A stretch of 8,487 nt of DNA from Bacteroidota bacterium (GTDB lineage: Bacteria > Bacteroidota > Ignavibacteria > Ignavibacteriales > Ignavibacteriaceae): positions 1 through 8,487 of the forward strand of contig JAUZPC010000110.1 in NCBI GenBank assembly GCA_030706105.1, in the 5' to 3' direction. The notes under the pieces are model-generated. The model had not been told where the DNA came from. It did not search any database and saw only the letters and a program-made list of their open reading frames with translations. Below are positions 1 through 6,571 of this stretch, in pieces (position 1 is the first letter of the stretch; each line of letters starts with the position of its first letter). The position numbers were made by a program, and so were the translations under genes.

Positions 1-498
1 GAAAGGCTTATTGAAACAAAAAATATAGTCGGTTATGACCAAAGCTATATTTATCTTGACAGTACAAAATTGTGTACTGCTTTCTTTTACCTGACTCTAT
101 TCCAATTTAACGATGGACAGTTTTCGGTTGTTTGGGAGTCCGCTATCCCTTCGCATGGTGGCTTTAATAATATTTCCCTTAATAGATGGAATTATTTAGG
201 GACTCCATACGTTCGTGTTAACTTCTATTTTGCACAGGGTGTAGGGCATATAGATTATAACTATTTTATGGTTGACGGTTTAACGCAAAAACCTCATTTG
301 CTTATGACTTATCAGGGTATAAATTTTGAAAGGACTATGGCAAATATTAATAATGATAAATATGCCGATTATTATGAACATATATTCTTTGACTATGGCG
401 ACAGGATTGTAAAAAGGGATTCAGTAGGTTTCATATGGAGCCCTAAAGATTCTATGTATGTAAGTACATCAGGGAGAAGGATGACCAGACCTTATTAG
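1..498 (+). CDS. Hypothetical protein, 3' part only (5' end outside window)
   Basis: The frame is open from the first base and ends at TAG 496-498, giving 165 visible residues. A TTG at 70 could be read as a start, but codons 1-69 are also open and read like ordinary protein (ERLIETKNIVGYDQSYIYLD), so I treat this as the tail of a longer gene. The product is rich in Tyr, Phe, Asn and Asp and has alternating aromatic/hydrophobic residues, as in beta-sheet proteins. Near the end it reads NNDKYADYYEHIFFD, then DSVGFIWSPKDSMYV, then a basic tail RRMTRPY. I recognise no family and assign no function; an exported beta-rich protein is possible, but the N-terminus is not visible. It converges on the M20 peptidase gene and shares a terminator hairpin with it. 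Confidence 0.72.
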   Translation, partial: ERLIETKNIVGYDQSYIYLDSTKLCTAFFYLTLFQFNDGQFSVVWESAIPSHGGFNNISLNRWNYLGTPYVRVNFYFAQGVGHIDYNYFMVDGLTQKPHLLMTYQGINFERTMANINNDKYADYYEHIFFDYGDRIVKRDSVGFIWSPKDSMYVSTSGRRMTRPY

Positions 499-550
499 TA
501 AATAGCTGATTAATTTTGTGCATTAAAGATTTATAAAATAATTTGAGCAA

Positions 551-580
551 AAAAAATCCCCGCAAAGACGGGGATTTTTT
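551..580. terminator. Bidirectional Rho-independent terminator
   Basis: A perfect 12-bp inverted repeat has arms AAAAAATCCCCG (551-562) and CGGGGATTTTTT (569-580) around a 6-base loop, CAAAGA. The G+C part of the stem is followed by a T run on either strand, so it can end transcription of the + strand gene stopping at 498 and of the minus strand peptidase gene stopping at 592. Its position between two convergent stop codons fits this role. Confidence 0.9.
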
Positions 581-591
581 ATATGCTGAAA

Positions 592-1959
592 CTATATCTT
601 TGAATACTCATCAATAAATAATGCAGAGCTTAAAATACCAAGCTCAAAATGGTCCAGGTTAAAATGTTCATTAGGGGAATGAAGATTTTCTGTCTCTAAA
701 CCAATGCCCATTAATACTATGGGCGCATTCAACTTCTGAGCAAATGTAGTGATAACCGGAATTGAACCCCCATCCCTTATATAAACTGTCTTTTTACCAA
801 AAGCTTTTGCCATTGCATTTGATGCCGCAACTATTGCTTTATCAGTTATAGGGGTCATAAATGGAGCGCCGCCCTGCATTTCAGTTACCTTAACTTTAAC
901 CGATTTGGGGGCAATTTCCTTAACAAACTTTGCAAATAATTTACCTATTTTGCCGGCGTTTTGGTTGGCTACAAGTCTCATACTTATTTTAGCAGTTGCC
1001 TTAGCTGGAATTATAGTCTTTGCGCCTGTTCCGGTAAATCCTCCAAATATTCCGTTACAATCCAAAGTTGGTCTTGCCCAAATTCTTTCAAGAGTTGTAA
1101 ATCCTTCTTCTCCATGAAAATCCGGAATTCCGATTTCTTTTTTGAAACTCTTTTCGTCAAATTTTAATAATTTGAAATTATCACGTTCTTTCTTTGATAG
1201 TTTCGTTACATCATCGTAGAATCCAGGGATAGCCACTTTATTTTTTTTATCGTGAAGCTTTGCAATTATTTCTGCTAAAATATTGACAGGATTTGCAACT
1301 GCACCGCCAAAGCTGCCTGAGTGGAGGTCTTTATTAGGGCCGGTAACTTCAATTTCAAAAAAGGCTAATCCTCTTAAGGCGTAAGTTAGAGTAGGGAGTC
1401 CTGGTTCATACAGTGAAGTATCAGAAACCAGAACGGTATCACATTTTAATAAATTCTTATTCTGATTTATAAAAATTTCCAAATTTTCACTGCCTATTTC
1501 TTCTTCACCTTCTAATATAAATTTTACATTAAGGGGAAGCGAACCATGGACTTTAAAGAATGCTTCAACGCTTTTAATGTGAACATAAAGCTGACCTTTA
1601 TCATCGGTTGTACCGCGGCCATAAATTTTATTGCCTTTTACAACAGGTTCAAATGGGGGATTATCCCATAGCTCTATAGGATCAACCGGCTGGACGTCAT
1701 AATGTCCATAAACTAAAATAGTGGGTTTACCGGGAGCGCCCAACCACTCACCAAATACAATTGGATGACCTTCCGTAGGAAAAATTTTAACATTCCCAAT
1801 TCCGGCCTGCTTTAGTTTATCAGCGGCAAACTGAGCGGCTTTTTTCATGTCCTCTTTGTTTTCAGCCAATGCACTTATGCTTGGAATGCGTAAAAAATCC
1901 TTAAGTTCTTCAATGTAATTATTTTTGTTCGACTTAATATAGTTTATAATATCCTGCAA
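592..1959 (-). CDS. M20 family zinc metallopeptidase (dipeptidase)
   Basis: The 455-residue product is a typical length for M20 dipeptidases related to cytosolic non-specific dipeptidase (CNDP2), with no signal peptide, so cytoplasmic release of amino acids from di- or short peptides is likely. Visible family signatures are YGHYDVQP with metal-binding His86 and catalytic-region Asp88; GRGTTDDKGQ with bridging Asp119 or 120; EGEEEIGS with general base Glu153 and metal ligand Glu154; SD at Asp180; and NLHSPNEHF with His427 as a late zinc ligand. Catalytic halves at about 1-185 and 365-455 flank the dimerisation/lid domain, which contains DLHSG with His213. Residue roles are by analogy to CNDP2. 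The start is TTG at 1959, chosen because GGAGG lies six bases upstream and the conserved N-terminal helix begins there. The gene lies 12 bp after the lipoprotein gene, so the two are probably cotranscribed. The exact substrate (Xaa-Gly, Cys-Gly, beta-Ala-His) cannot be read from the sequence. Confidence 0.94.
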   Translation of the reverse strand: MQDIINYIKSNKNNYIEELKDFLRIPSISALAENKEDMKKAAQFAADKLKQAGIGNVKIFPTEGHPIVFGEWLGAPGKPTILVYGHYDVQPVDPIELWDNPPFEPVVKGNKIYGRGTTDDKGQLYVHIKSVEAFFKVHGSLPLNVKFILEGEEEIGSENLEIFINQNKNLLKCDTVLVSDTSLYEPGLPTLTYALRGLAFFEIEVTGPNKDLHSGSFGGAVANPVNILAEIIAKLHDKKNKVAIPGFYDDVTKLSKKERDNFKLLKFDEKSFKKEIGIPDFHGEEGFTTLERIWARPTLDCNGIFGGFTGTGAKTIIPAKATAKISMRLVANQNAGKIGKLFAKFVKEIAPKSVKVKVTEMQGGAPFMTPITDKAIVAASNAMAKAFGKKTVYIRDGGSIPVITTFAQKLNAPIVLMGIGLETENLHSPNEHFNLDHFELGILSSALFIDEYSKI

Positions 1960-1965
1960 GAAATG

Positions 1966-1970
1966 CCTCC
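1966..1970 (-). promoter_or_regulatory. Shine-Dalgarno GGAGG for TTG start of the M20 gene
   Basis: On the minus strand GGAGG sits six bases before TTG 1959 and begins one base after the TAA stop of the upstream gene (stop 1972-1974). It fixes a non-ATG start: the nearby ATG overlapping this site is in another frame, and the next in-frame Met is residue 38, inside the conserved N-terminal region. The placement suggests translational coupling or re-initiation after the lipoprotein gene. Confidence 0.8.
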
Positions 1971-1971
1971 A

Positions 1972-3009
1972 TTACTTGTTTAATTTGAATCTATAAATAA
2001 TAGGTACAAAAGATTTAAAGTTCATAATTGTGGTTTGATCTAGTTTTACTAAAGTAGAATTATCGGGGACATAAAATCTTGGCCAGGGGTCATCTACTAA
2101 ATAAATATTATTTTCGTTGTCAATTGTAACGGACTCAAGAGAAGCAACATAATCTAAATTCTTATAACCCGGAATAGACGATGTTACTTTTGTTGAAGAG
2201 AAATAATTAACTTCTAATGAATTATCTAATTCAATATGGAAAAGTTTTTTGCCGTTTCTATCAATACCGTACAAGGAGTTGTTCTTGTCAGAAAACAATC
2301 CGCTGATTGTACCAATGCCCAAATTTTTAGTATTAATTTGCTTAATAATAGAGCCATTACTTTTGTCTACGACAAAAATAAAAGTACTGTCAGCAAAAAC
2401 CCCTTTCTCGGAAAATCCTTCAAGCCCTAAATAAAGGTAATGATCATCAACAGCAAGCCCTTCATAAGCTATATTGTTTCTTACATATTTTGTAAAAAGA
2501 GAATATGGCTTGAATTCAATTTGAGAAAAAGAAACTATCGAATCAGAAAAGACATCATTATTAAAAAAATTCAATTTAATAATTTTGGTAAATTCTGCCG
2601 GGTCGGGGTTATTTCCTTCAATTGAAAGGTAAACAGAATTATCTTTAGGGAAATATGTTATTTCCTCAAAATCTTTTTTCGGAAATTTTTCTAAATACTT
2701 TTGAAATTCAGGAGAAAAATGCACAGGGGTAATAGTAAATACAGTATCATTTTCAATTTTCAGATGATGAATTAAGCCGATATCATCAGCTAACAGAAAA
2801 TGCTTTGCGTTATTCTTTTGCCCTATAAAAGCAATTCCCGATGTTTGTCTGGCAGAATCCAATTTGGACACAATCCATCTTGGATAATTAGAATCAGGTT
2901 TTATTTTTAATTCATGATTATCTGTTGCAGCAGGTCTGCAACTGCAAAAAGACACTAATACAAATATAAGTACTGTGCGCAAAGACATATTAATCTTATT
3001 TATATGCAT
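1972..3009 (-). CDS. Putative lipoprotein with beta-propeller-like repeats
   Basis: The 345-residue product begins with a short basic segment and a hydrophobic run (residues about 11-21), then FCSC. Cys24 is the likeliest lipidated residue, although Phe at -3 is not ideal for a lipobox. The mature part repeats a motif of Glu/Ser, hydrophobic strand, Asp-Asn turn and Tyr-Leu strand: FEEITYFPKDNSVYLSIEG (114-132), YEGLAVDDHYLYLGLEG (182-198), ISGLFSDKNNSLYGID (235-250) and LESVTIDNENNIYLVDD (291-307). This is the pattern of propeller proteins of the SdiA-regulated (YjiK), esterase-like phytase or NHL/SMP-30 type; I cannot choose among these and no enzymatic activity can be assigned. Start choice is uncertain: ATG 3009 has only a close AGAAG upstream, and Met8 is an alternative that leaves the signal intact. 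It is the first gene of a probable operon with the M20 peptidase. Confidence 0.82.
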   Translation of the reverse strand: MHINKINMSLRTVLIFVLVSFCSCRPAATDNHELKIKPDSNYPRWIVSKLDSARQTSGIAFIGQKNNAKHFLLADDIGLIHHLKIENDTVFTITPVHFSPEFQKYLEKFPKKDFEEITYFPKDNSVYLSIEGNNPDPAEFTKIIKLNFFNNDVFSDSIVSFSQIEFKPYSLFTKYVRNNIAYEGLAVDDHYLYLGLEGFSEKGVFADSTFIFVVDKSNGSIIKQINTKNLGIGTISGLFSDKNNSLYGIDRNGKKLFHIELDNSLEVNYFSSTKVTSSIPGYKNLDYVASLESVTIDNENNIYLVDDPWPRFYVPDNSTLVKLDQTTIMNFKSFVPIIYRFKLNK

Positions 3010-3298
3010 ACTTCTAATATAATTATTTATATAATAATAGTATAGTGTTAAAATAATATTTACATAAAAATTAATTTAACAAAAATAGCAATAATTTTTT
3101 TATAGTTGTATACTAAAATACAATATTAAAATCGAAGACAAGAAAATTGTAATTGTTTATTGTGCAATGTTTTTAGTGAAGAAAACAAATGGGGCACAAC
3201 GAAAGAGAAAAGAAGAAGTCTCGTTTTTTTTATATGCTAAATAATTATATTATAATCTTAAATAAAAAATTTTCTGAAATCACAAGAAAATATTAAAA
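3010..3298. promoter_or_regulatory. AT-rich divergent promoter region
   Basis: These 289 bp separate two divergently transcribed units, so both promoters should lie here. The stretch is overwhelmingly A and T. For the + strand unit a TATAAT at 3251-3256, 43 bases before the ATG at 3299, is a candidate -10 box, but no good TTGACA-like -35 lies 16-18 bases upstream. For the minus unit no clear pair stands out. A purine run at 3201-3218 is followed by eight T at 3224-3231. No convincing operator or riboswitch was seen. Confidence 0.45.
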
Positions 3299-4717
3299 AT
3301 GAAATATTTATCAATATTAGTTATCTTTTTATCCTTTTGCCTAAATGCTCAGGATAAAAATGAAAATATCAATAAAGAGATTGCAAAGGGTAATTTCAAA
3401 AAAGCTGAAATATTAATTAATCAGAAATTATCTTCCGGCAGCTTAAGTGCCGTTGAGACTGCAAACTTAGAATATCTAAAAGACAGGATGAATAGAGTTC
3501 GTCTTGATTTTAAGAAAACCGAAAAGGATATAAAAACTGCTCTGGTTAAGTACTACCCAAAATTATCGGAAGGGCAAATTCAGAAATGGGAAAAAGAGAA
3601 ATCTTTGGAGGTTATGGTAATAGATGGCGAGAAAAGATATTTTAACAACGCAGTGCCAAATTTATTTAGAATCAATAAAGGTGCAAAAGAGACAAGAATA
3701 GCAAAAGACGGCCCCATTCAGGATGATTTAAAGGACTTTCTAAAGACTTATTTGCCTAAGACCGTAAGTTACATAAATAAAGAAAGCAAACTTGGTTCTT
3801 CTTTTACTGTGACTCTTAAATATACGGTCACCCTGAAAAAGGACGCAGTTCCCGAAGGAGAAATTGTACGATGCTGGCTGCCATATCCCCGGGAAGACCA
3901 CGAAAGGCAAAGTAATGTAAGGATGCTAAATCTGAATTCAGATGAATATGTATTAACATCAGATAAAAAGACACAGCGTACCATTTATCTGGAAAAAAAG
4001 ACAGTAAAAAACGAGCCTACTATATTTCATGTAGAGTACCAATATACATCAAGACCACAGTTGTGGGGAATGAATGATAATGAAATAAAGCCTTACAAAA
4101 AAGAAGATGATTTTTATAAACAGTACACAAAAGAAGAATATCCTCATATCGTGTTCACAAAAGAAATAAAAGAGTTAGCTGAAAAAATCAGAGGTAATGA
4201 GACAAATCCTTACAAGATTGTAGTTAAAATTGTAGATTGGATAACAAATAACATACCATGGGCCAGTGCCAGAGAGTACTCTACACTTGATAATATTCCG
4301 CAATACTGTGTAAACAATATGCATGGGGACTGTGGAATTAAGAGCCTGTTATTTATTACTCTTTCAAGATACTGCGGAATACCTGCTAAATGGCAGAGCG
4401 GCTGGATGCTTCATCCCGGAAATGTTAATTTGCATGACTGGGCTCAGGTGTTTTATGAAGGGGTAGGCTGGGTAATTGTCGATCCTGATTTTGGTATTCA
4501 AAAATCAGACGATTTGGCTGTCAGAAATTTTTATACAAATGGAATTGATGCATACAGATTAGTTGTAAATGATGGAATTAGCGATCAGTTATTTCCTGTA
4601 AAATATTTCCCAAGAAGTGAGCCCGTTGATTTTCAGCGCGGGGAATTAGAATGGAGAGGCGGTAATCTTTATTTTGATAAATGGGATTATCATATGGATG
4701 TAGATATTTCAAAATAA
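3299..4717 (+). CDS. Exported transglutaminase-like (papain-fold) protein
   Basis: The 472-residue product starts with a signal peptide (hydrophobic 4-16, likely cleavage after LNA, residue 17), so it acts outside the cytoplasm. Residues about 20-100 look helical and charged. Residues about 168-255 look beta-rich (TVTLKYTVTLKKDAVPEGE, then WLPYPRED), like the N-terminal beta domain often found before bacterial transglutaminase cores. The core, about 295-400, contains HGDCGIKSLLF with Cys345, NLHDWAQVFYEG with His379 and WVIVDPDFG with Asp395, the expected Cys-His-Asp triad in the right order and spacing. Such proteins can be proteases, amidases or cross-linkers; nothing here decides which, and peptide or cell-wall substrates are only a guess. 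Start ATG 3299 lacks a clear Shine-Dalgarno sequence but is the Met directly before the signal sequence. The barrel-protein gene follows 20 bp downstream on the same strand, so the two are probably cotranscribed. Confidence 0.9.
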   Translation: MKYLSILVIFLSFCLNAQDKNENINKEIAKGNFKKAEILINQKLSSGSLSAVETANLEYLKDRMNRVRLDFKKTEKDIKTALVKYYPKLSEGQIQKWEKEKSLEVMVIDGEKRYFNNAVPNLFRINKGAKETRIAKDGPIQDDLKDFLKTYLPKTVSYINKESKLGSSFTVTLKYTVTLKKDAVPEGEIVRCWLPYPREDHERQSNVRMLNLNSDEYVLTSDKKTQRTIYLEKKTVKNEPTIFHVEYQYTSRPQLWGMNDNEIKPYKKEDDFYKQYTKEEYPHIVFTKEIKELAEKIRGNETNPYKIVVKIVDWITNNIPWASAREYSTLDNIPQYCVNNMHGDCGIKSLLFITLSRYCGIPAKWQSGWMLHPGNVNLHDWAQVFYEGVGWVIVDPDFGIQKSDDLAVRNFYTNGIDAYRLVVNDGISDQLFPVKYFPRSEPVDFQRGELEWRGGNLYFDKWDYHMDVDISK

Positions 4718-4725
4718 TTATTTAT

Positions 4726-4730
4726 GAAGG
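4726..4730 (+). promoter_or_regulatory. Ribosome binding site GAAGG deciding the barrel-protein start
   Basis: GAAGG lies seven bases before ATG 4738, and a textbook signal peptide (MKKILLIWLAVFAVV) begins at that ATG. An in-frame ATG at 4681 would put 19 unrelated residues before the signal sequence and overlap the end of the transglutaminase-like gene, so 4738 is preferred. Confidence 0.7.
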
Positions 4731-4737
4731 TTTTATT

Positions 4738-5433
4738 ATGAAAAAGATTCTATTAATTTGGCTGGCTGTTTTTGCAGTGGTATTAGGGCAGGAAAGAAGT
4801 TATGTTGATGCGCCATTTGGCGGTGGCGGCGGATATTTTGGCGGCTGGATGTTCCCAAAATCAAATGACTTGTTAAAGAAGATCGGTCTTCCGGATATCG
4901 ATAAAAACGGCATGTATATTTCAGGCGGCGGGGGATTCCTTTATCTCGGTTTTGTCCCTAACGTTAGAGTTGGAGGATACGGCTTTGGAGGAAGTACCTC
5001 TGTAAAAAATAATACAAGTGAGGCTATTTACTCTGTTGGCGGCGGTGCTTTGACTATTGAATATACCCTGCCTTTCATTAGGTTTATGGGTGTCTCTTTG
5101 GGAACAAGTATTGGGGGCGGAAGCGTAACCATCGATAAATATAACAATAGCGGGGTGTATAATTACGATGATATTTTTAAAGACCAAAGTCCTTCAATAA
5201 ATACTTACCATAAAACATTAAGCAGAGGATATTTTTATTTGGCCCCTCAGATCAATTTTGATTACTCGCTTTACCGTTTTATAAACCTCAGACTAGGTGC
5301 CGGATATCAGTTTACATTTGGCAGTGACTGGAAAATTGATAATGATGTAAAGATTGCCAATCTGCCCGGCGGGCTAAAATCAGATGCCTTTTATTTGCAA
5401 TTGGGTGTCTATTTCGGATTATTTTTTTATTAA
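4738..5433 (+). CDS. Gly-rich exported protein, putative outer-membrane beta-barrel
   Basis: The 231-residue product has a Sec signal peptide (basic MKK, hydrophobic 4-16, probable cleavage near residue 17 before Gln). The mature N-terminus is unusually Gly-rich: GGGGGYFGGW at 28-37, then a SGGGGFLYLG strand at 62-71, GGYGFGGS at 79-86 and GGG runs at 101-103 and 126-128. The rest alternates polar and hydrophobic/aromatic residues in stretches that look like amphipathic strands, e.g. RGYFYLAPQINFDYSL (163-178) and NLRLGAGYQFTFG (183-195). The chain ends in LQLGVYFGLFFY, with a terminal aromatic residue as in many outer-membrane barrels recognised by BAM. I know no named family for it. The role could be structural or a small porin-like barrel, or an accessory to the adjacent transglutaminase-like protein; these are guesses from context only. 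Confidence 0.83.
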   Translation: MKKILLIWLAVFAVVLGQERSYVDAPFGGGGGYFGGWMFPKSNDLLKKIGLPDIDKNGMYISGGGGFLYLGFVPNVRVGGYGFGGSTSVKNNTSEAIYSVGGGALTIEYTLPFIRFMGVSLGTSIGGGSVTIDKYNNSGVYNYDDIFKDQSPSINTYHKTLSRGYFYLAPQINFDYSLYRFINLRLGAGYQFTFGSDWKIDNDVKIANLPGGLKSDAFYLQLGVYFGLFFY

Positions 5434-5472
5434 AATGAAATAGTAAAATAACAGAAATAATTCTGAGCTAAA

Positions 5473-5490
5473 AAAATGCATTAGCATTTT
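5473..5490 (+). terminator. Weak hairpin, possible terminator after the barrel gene
   Basis: A 7-bp inverted repeat (AAAATGC / GCATTTT) around an ATTA loop lies 39 bp after the barrel-protein stop. The right arm supplies four T but the following GTCTC is not a U tract, and the stem has only two G-C pairs, so termination would be inefficient. A competing short pairing of GCTAA with TTAGC overlaps it. Confidence 0.3.
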
Positions 5491-5518
5491 GTCTCATCAA
5501 TTATTAAATTTATTTTAA

Positions 5519-5530
5519 TAATAATTATTA
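5519..5530. repeat. 12-bp perfect AT palindrome upstream of rfbB
   Basis: TAATAATTATTA is its own reverse complement and ends 21 bp before the rfbB ATG. In DNA this AT-rich such palindromes arise easily by chance, so an operator role is only possible. A poor promoter match, TTGTCT (5489-5494) with a 16-base spacer and TATTTT, lies just upstream. Confidence 0.2.
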
Positions 5531-5551
5531 ACTCTGATTCAGGAATAATTC

Positions 5552-6565
5552 ATGAAGAGAATTCTGGTGACTGGCGGAGCCGGTTTTATTGGGAGTAATT
5601 TTCTAAATTATATTCTCAAGACCTATGATGATATCTTTGTAGTCAACTATGATAAATTGACATATGCGGGTAATCTTGAGAATTTAAGGGAAATAGAAGC
5701 TAAAAAGAACTATGTCTTCATTAAAGGTGATATCGTAGATCATGAACAGGTTTCCAATACTTTAAAGAAATATGAAATTAACAACATAATCAATTTTGCG
5801 GCTGAGTCCCACGTGGATAGAAGTATTCACAGCTCTTACAGCTTTTATGAAACTAATGTCTTGGGGACTAATGTTTTATTAAATGCTGCCAGAGAAATAG
5901 ATTTAGAAAAATTCTTGCAAGTATCTACTGATGAAGTATATGGGAGTCTTTCTACTGAAGGTCTTTTTACTGAGACTACTGCTTTAAATCCAAAAAATCC
6001 TTACGCTGCAAGTAAAGCCGGGGCTGATTTGATGGCATTGGCATTCTGTAATACTTATAAGATGCCTATCGTTGTTACCAGATGTTCAAATAATTATGGT
6101 CCTTACCAATTTCCGGAAAAACTAATTCCATTAATGGTTATAAATGCTATTAGTAATAAAGAGCTGCCGGTTTATGGAGATGGGCTGAATATTAGGGATT
6201 GGATATATGTTATCGATCATAATAAAGCTATTATGAAAGTATTGGAAGATGGCAAGAGTGGGGAAGTCTATAATGTTGGCGCTAAAAGTGAAAAGCCAAA
6301 CATCGAAATTGTTAAATTAATACTTGACTATCTGGAAAAGCCGTATTCTTTAATTAAGTATGTAAATGACAGACCGGGACATGATAGGAGATATGCAATT
6401 GACTCAGCTAAGTTGATGGCAGATCTGAATTGGGAGCCGGAGTATTCATTTGACCGAGCTATCCAAGATACAATAAAATGGTATCTGGATAATAAAAATT
6501 GGTGGGAAAGAATTCTCAGCGGAGATTATCAAAATTACTATAAATTACAATATCAAACTAATTAA
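5552..6565 (+). CDS. rfbB: dTDP-glucose 4,6-dehydratase
   Basis: The 337-residue product catalyses dTDP-glucose to dTDP-4-keto-6-deoxy-D-glucose, the second step of dTDP-L-rhamnose synthesis and the source of other dTDP-deoxysugars. It is an extended SDR enzyme with bound NAD in the cytoplasm. Family marks are intact: TGGAGFIGS (7-15) for the Rossmann NAD site; YDKLTYAGNLENL (33-45); FAAESHVDRSI (82-92); STDEVYGS (125-132) with the Thr126-Asp127-Glu128 set; PYAASKAGADL (150-160) with the Tyr151-Lys155 pair; RCSNNYGPYQFPEKLIP (177-193); and DRPGHDRRYAID (273-284), typical of RfbB rather than of GalE. The common YVEDH motif reads YVIDH at 219-223, a non-catalytic change. ATG 5552 has AGGA seven bases upstream and begins exactly at the Rossmann strand. 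It lies six bases before the SLBB gene, so both are probably one operon for surface polysaccharide. No rfbA, rfbC or rfbD is present in the window. Confidence 0.97.
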   Translation: MKRILVTGGAGFIGSNFLNYILKTYDDIFVVNYDKLTYAGNLENLREIEAKKNYVFIKGDIVDHEQVSNTLKKYEINNIINFAAESHVDRSIHSSYSFYETNVLGTNVLLNAAREIDLEKFLQVSTDEVYGSLSTEGLFTETTALNPKNPYAASKAGADLMALAFCNTYKMPIVVTRCSNNYGPYQFPEKLIPLMVINAISNKELPVYGDGLNIRDWIYVIDHNKAIMKVLEDGKSGEVYNVGAKSEKPNIEIVKLILDYLEKPYSLIKYVNDRPGHDRRYAIDSAKLMADLNWEPEYSFDRAIQDTIKWYLDNKNWWERILSGDYQNYYKLQYQTN

Positions 6566-6571
6566 GACTTA

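Noticed and set aside
905..1167. Open frames on the + strand within the M20 peptidase gene
   Set aside because: They are antisense to a gene with a complete set of catalytic motifs and show no start signal or family resemblance.
3198..3231. Terminator-like hairpin with AACGA and TCGTT arms before eight T
   Set aside because: The stem is only five pairs plus two beyond a bulge, with a long purine loop, so it should be barely stable.
3167..3244. A 25-codon + strand open frame (starts MFLVKKTNG) in the divergent promoter region
   Set aside because: No ribosome binding site, highly basic and low-complexity, lies over a purine run and T tract, and overlaps a second equally open frame (3189-3296). 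It is probably chance.
3189..3296. A 35-codon + strand open frame (starts MGHNEREKKK) ending just before the transglutaminase-like gene
   Set aside because: No Shine-Dalgarno sequence, no recognisable product, and its Lys/Ile/Asn-rich tail is what AT-rich DNA encodes by chance.
4681..4737. Longer N-terminus for the barrel protein from an in-frame ATG at 4681
   Set aside because: It would overlap the preceding gene and put 19 extra residues before a perfect signal peptide, while the internal ATG 4738 has GAAGG at good spacing.
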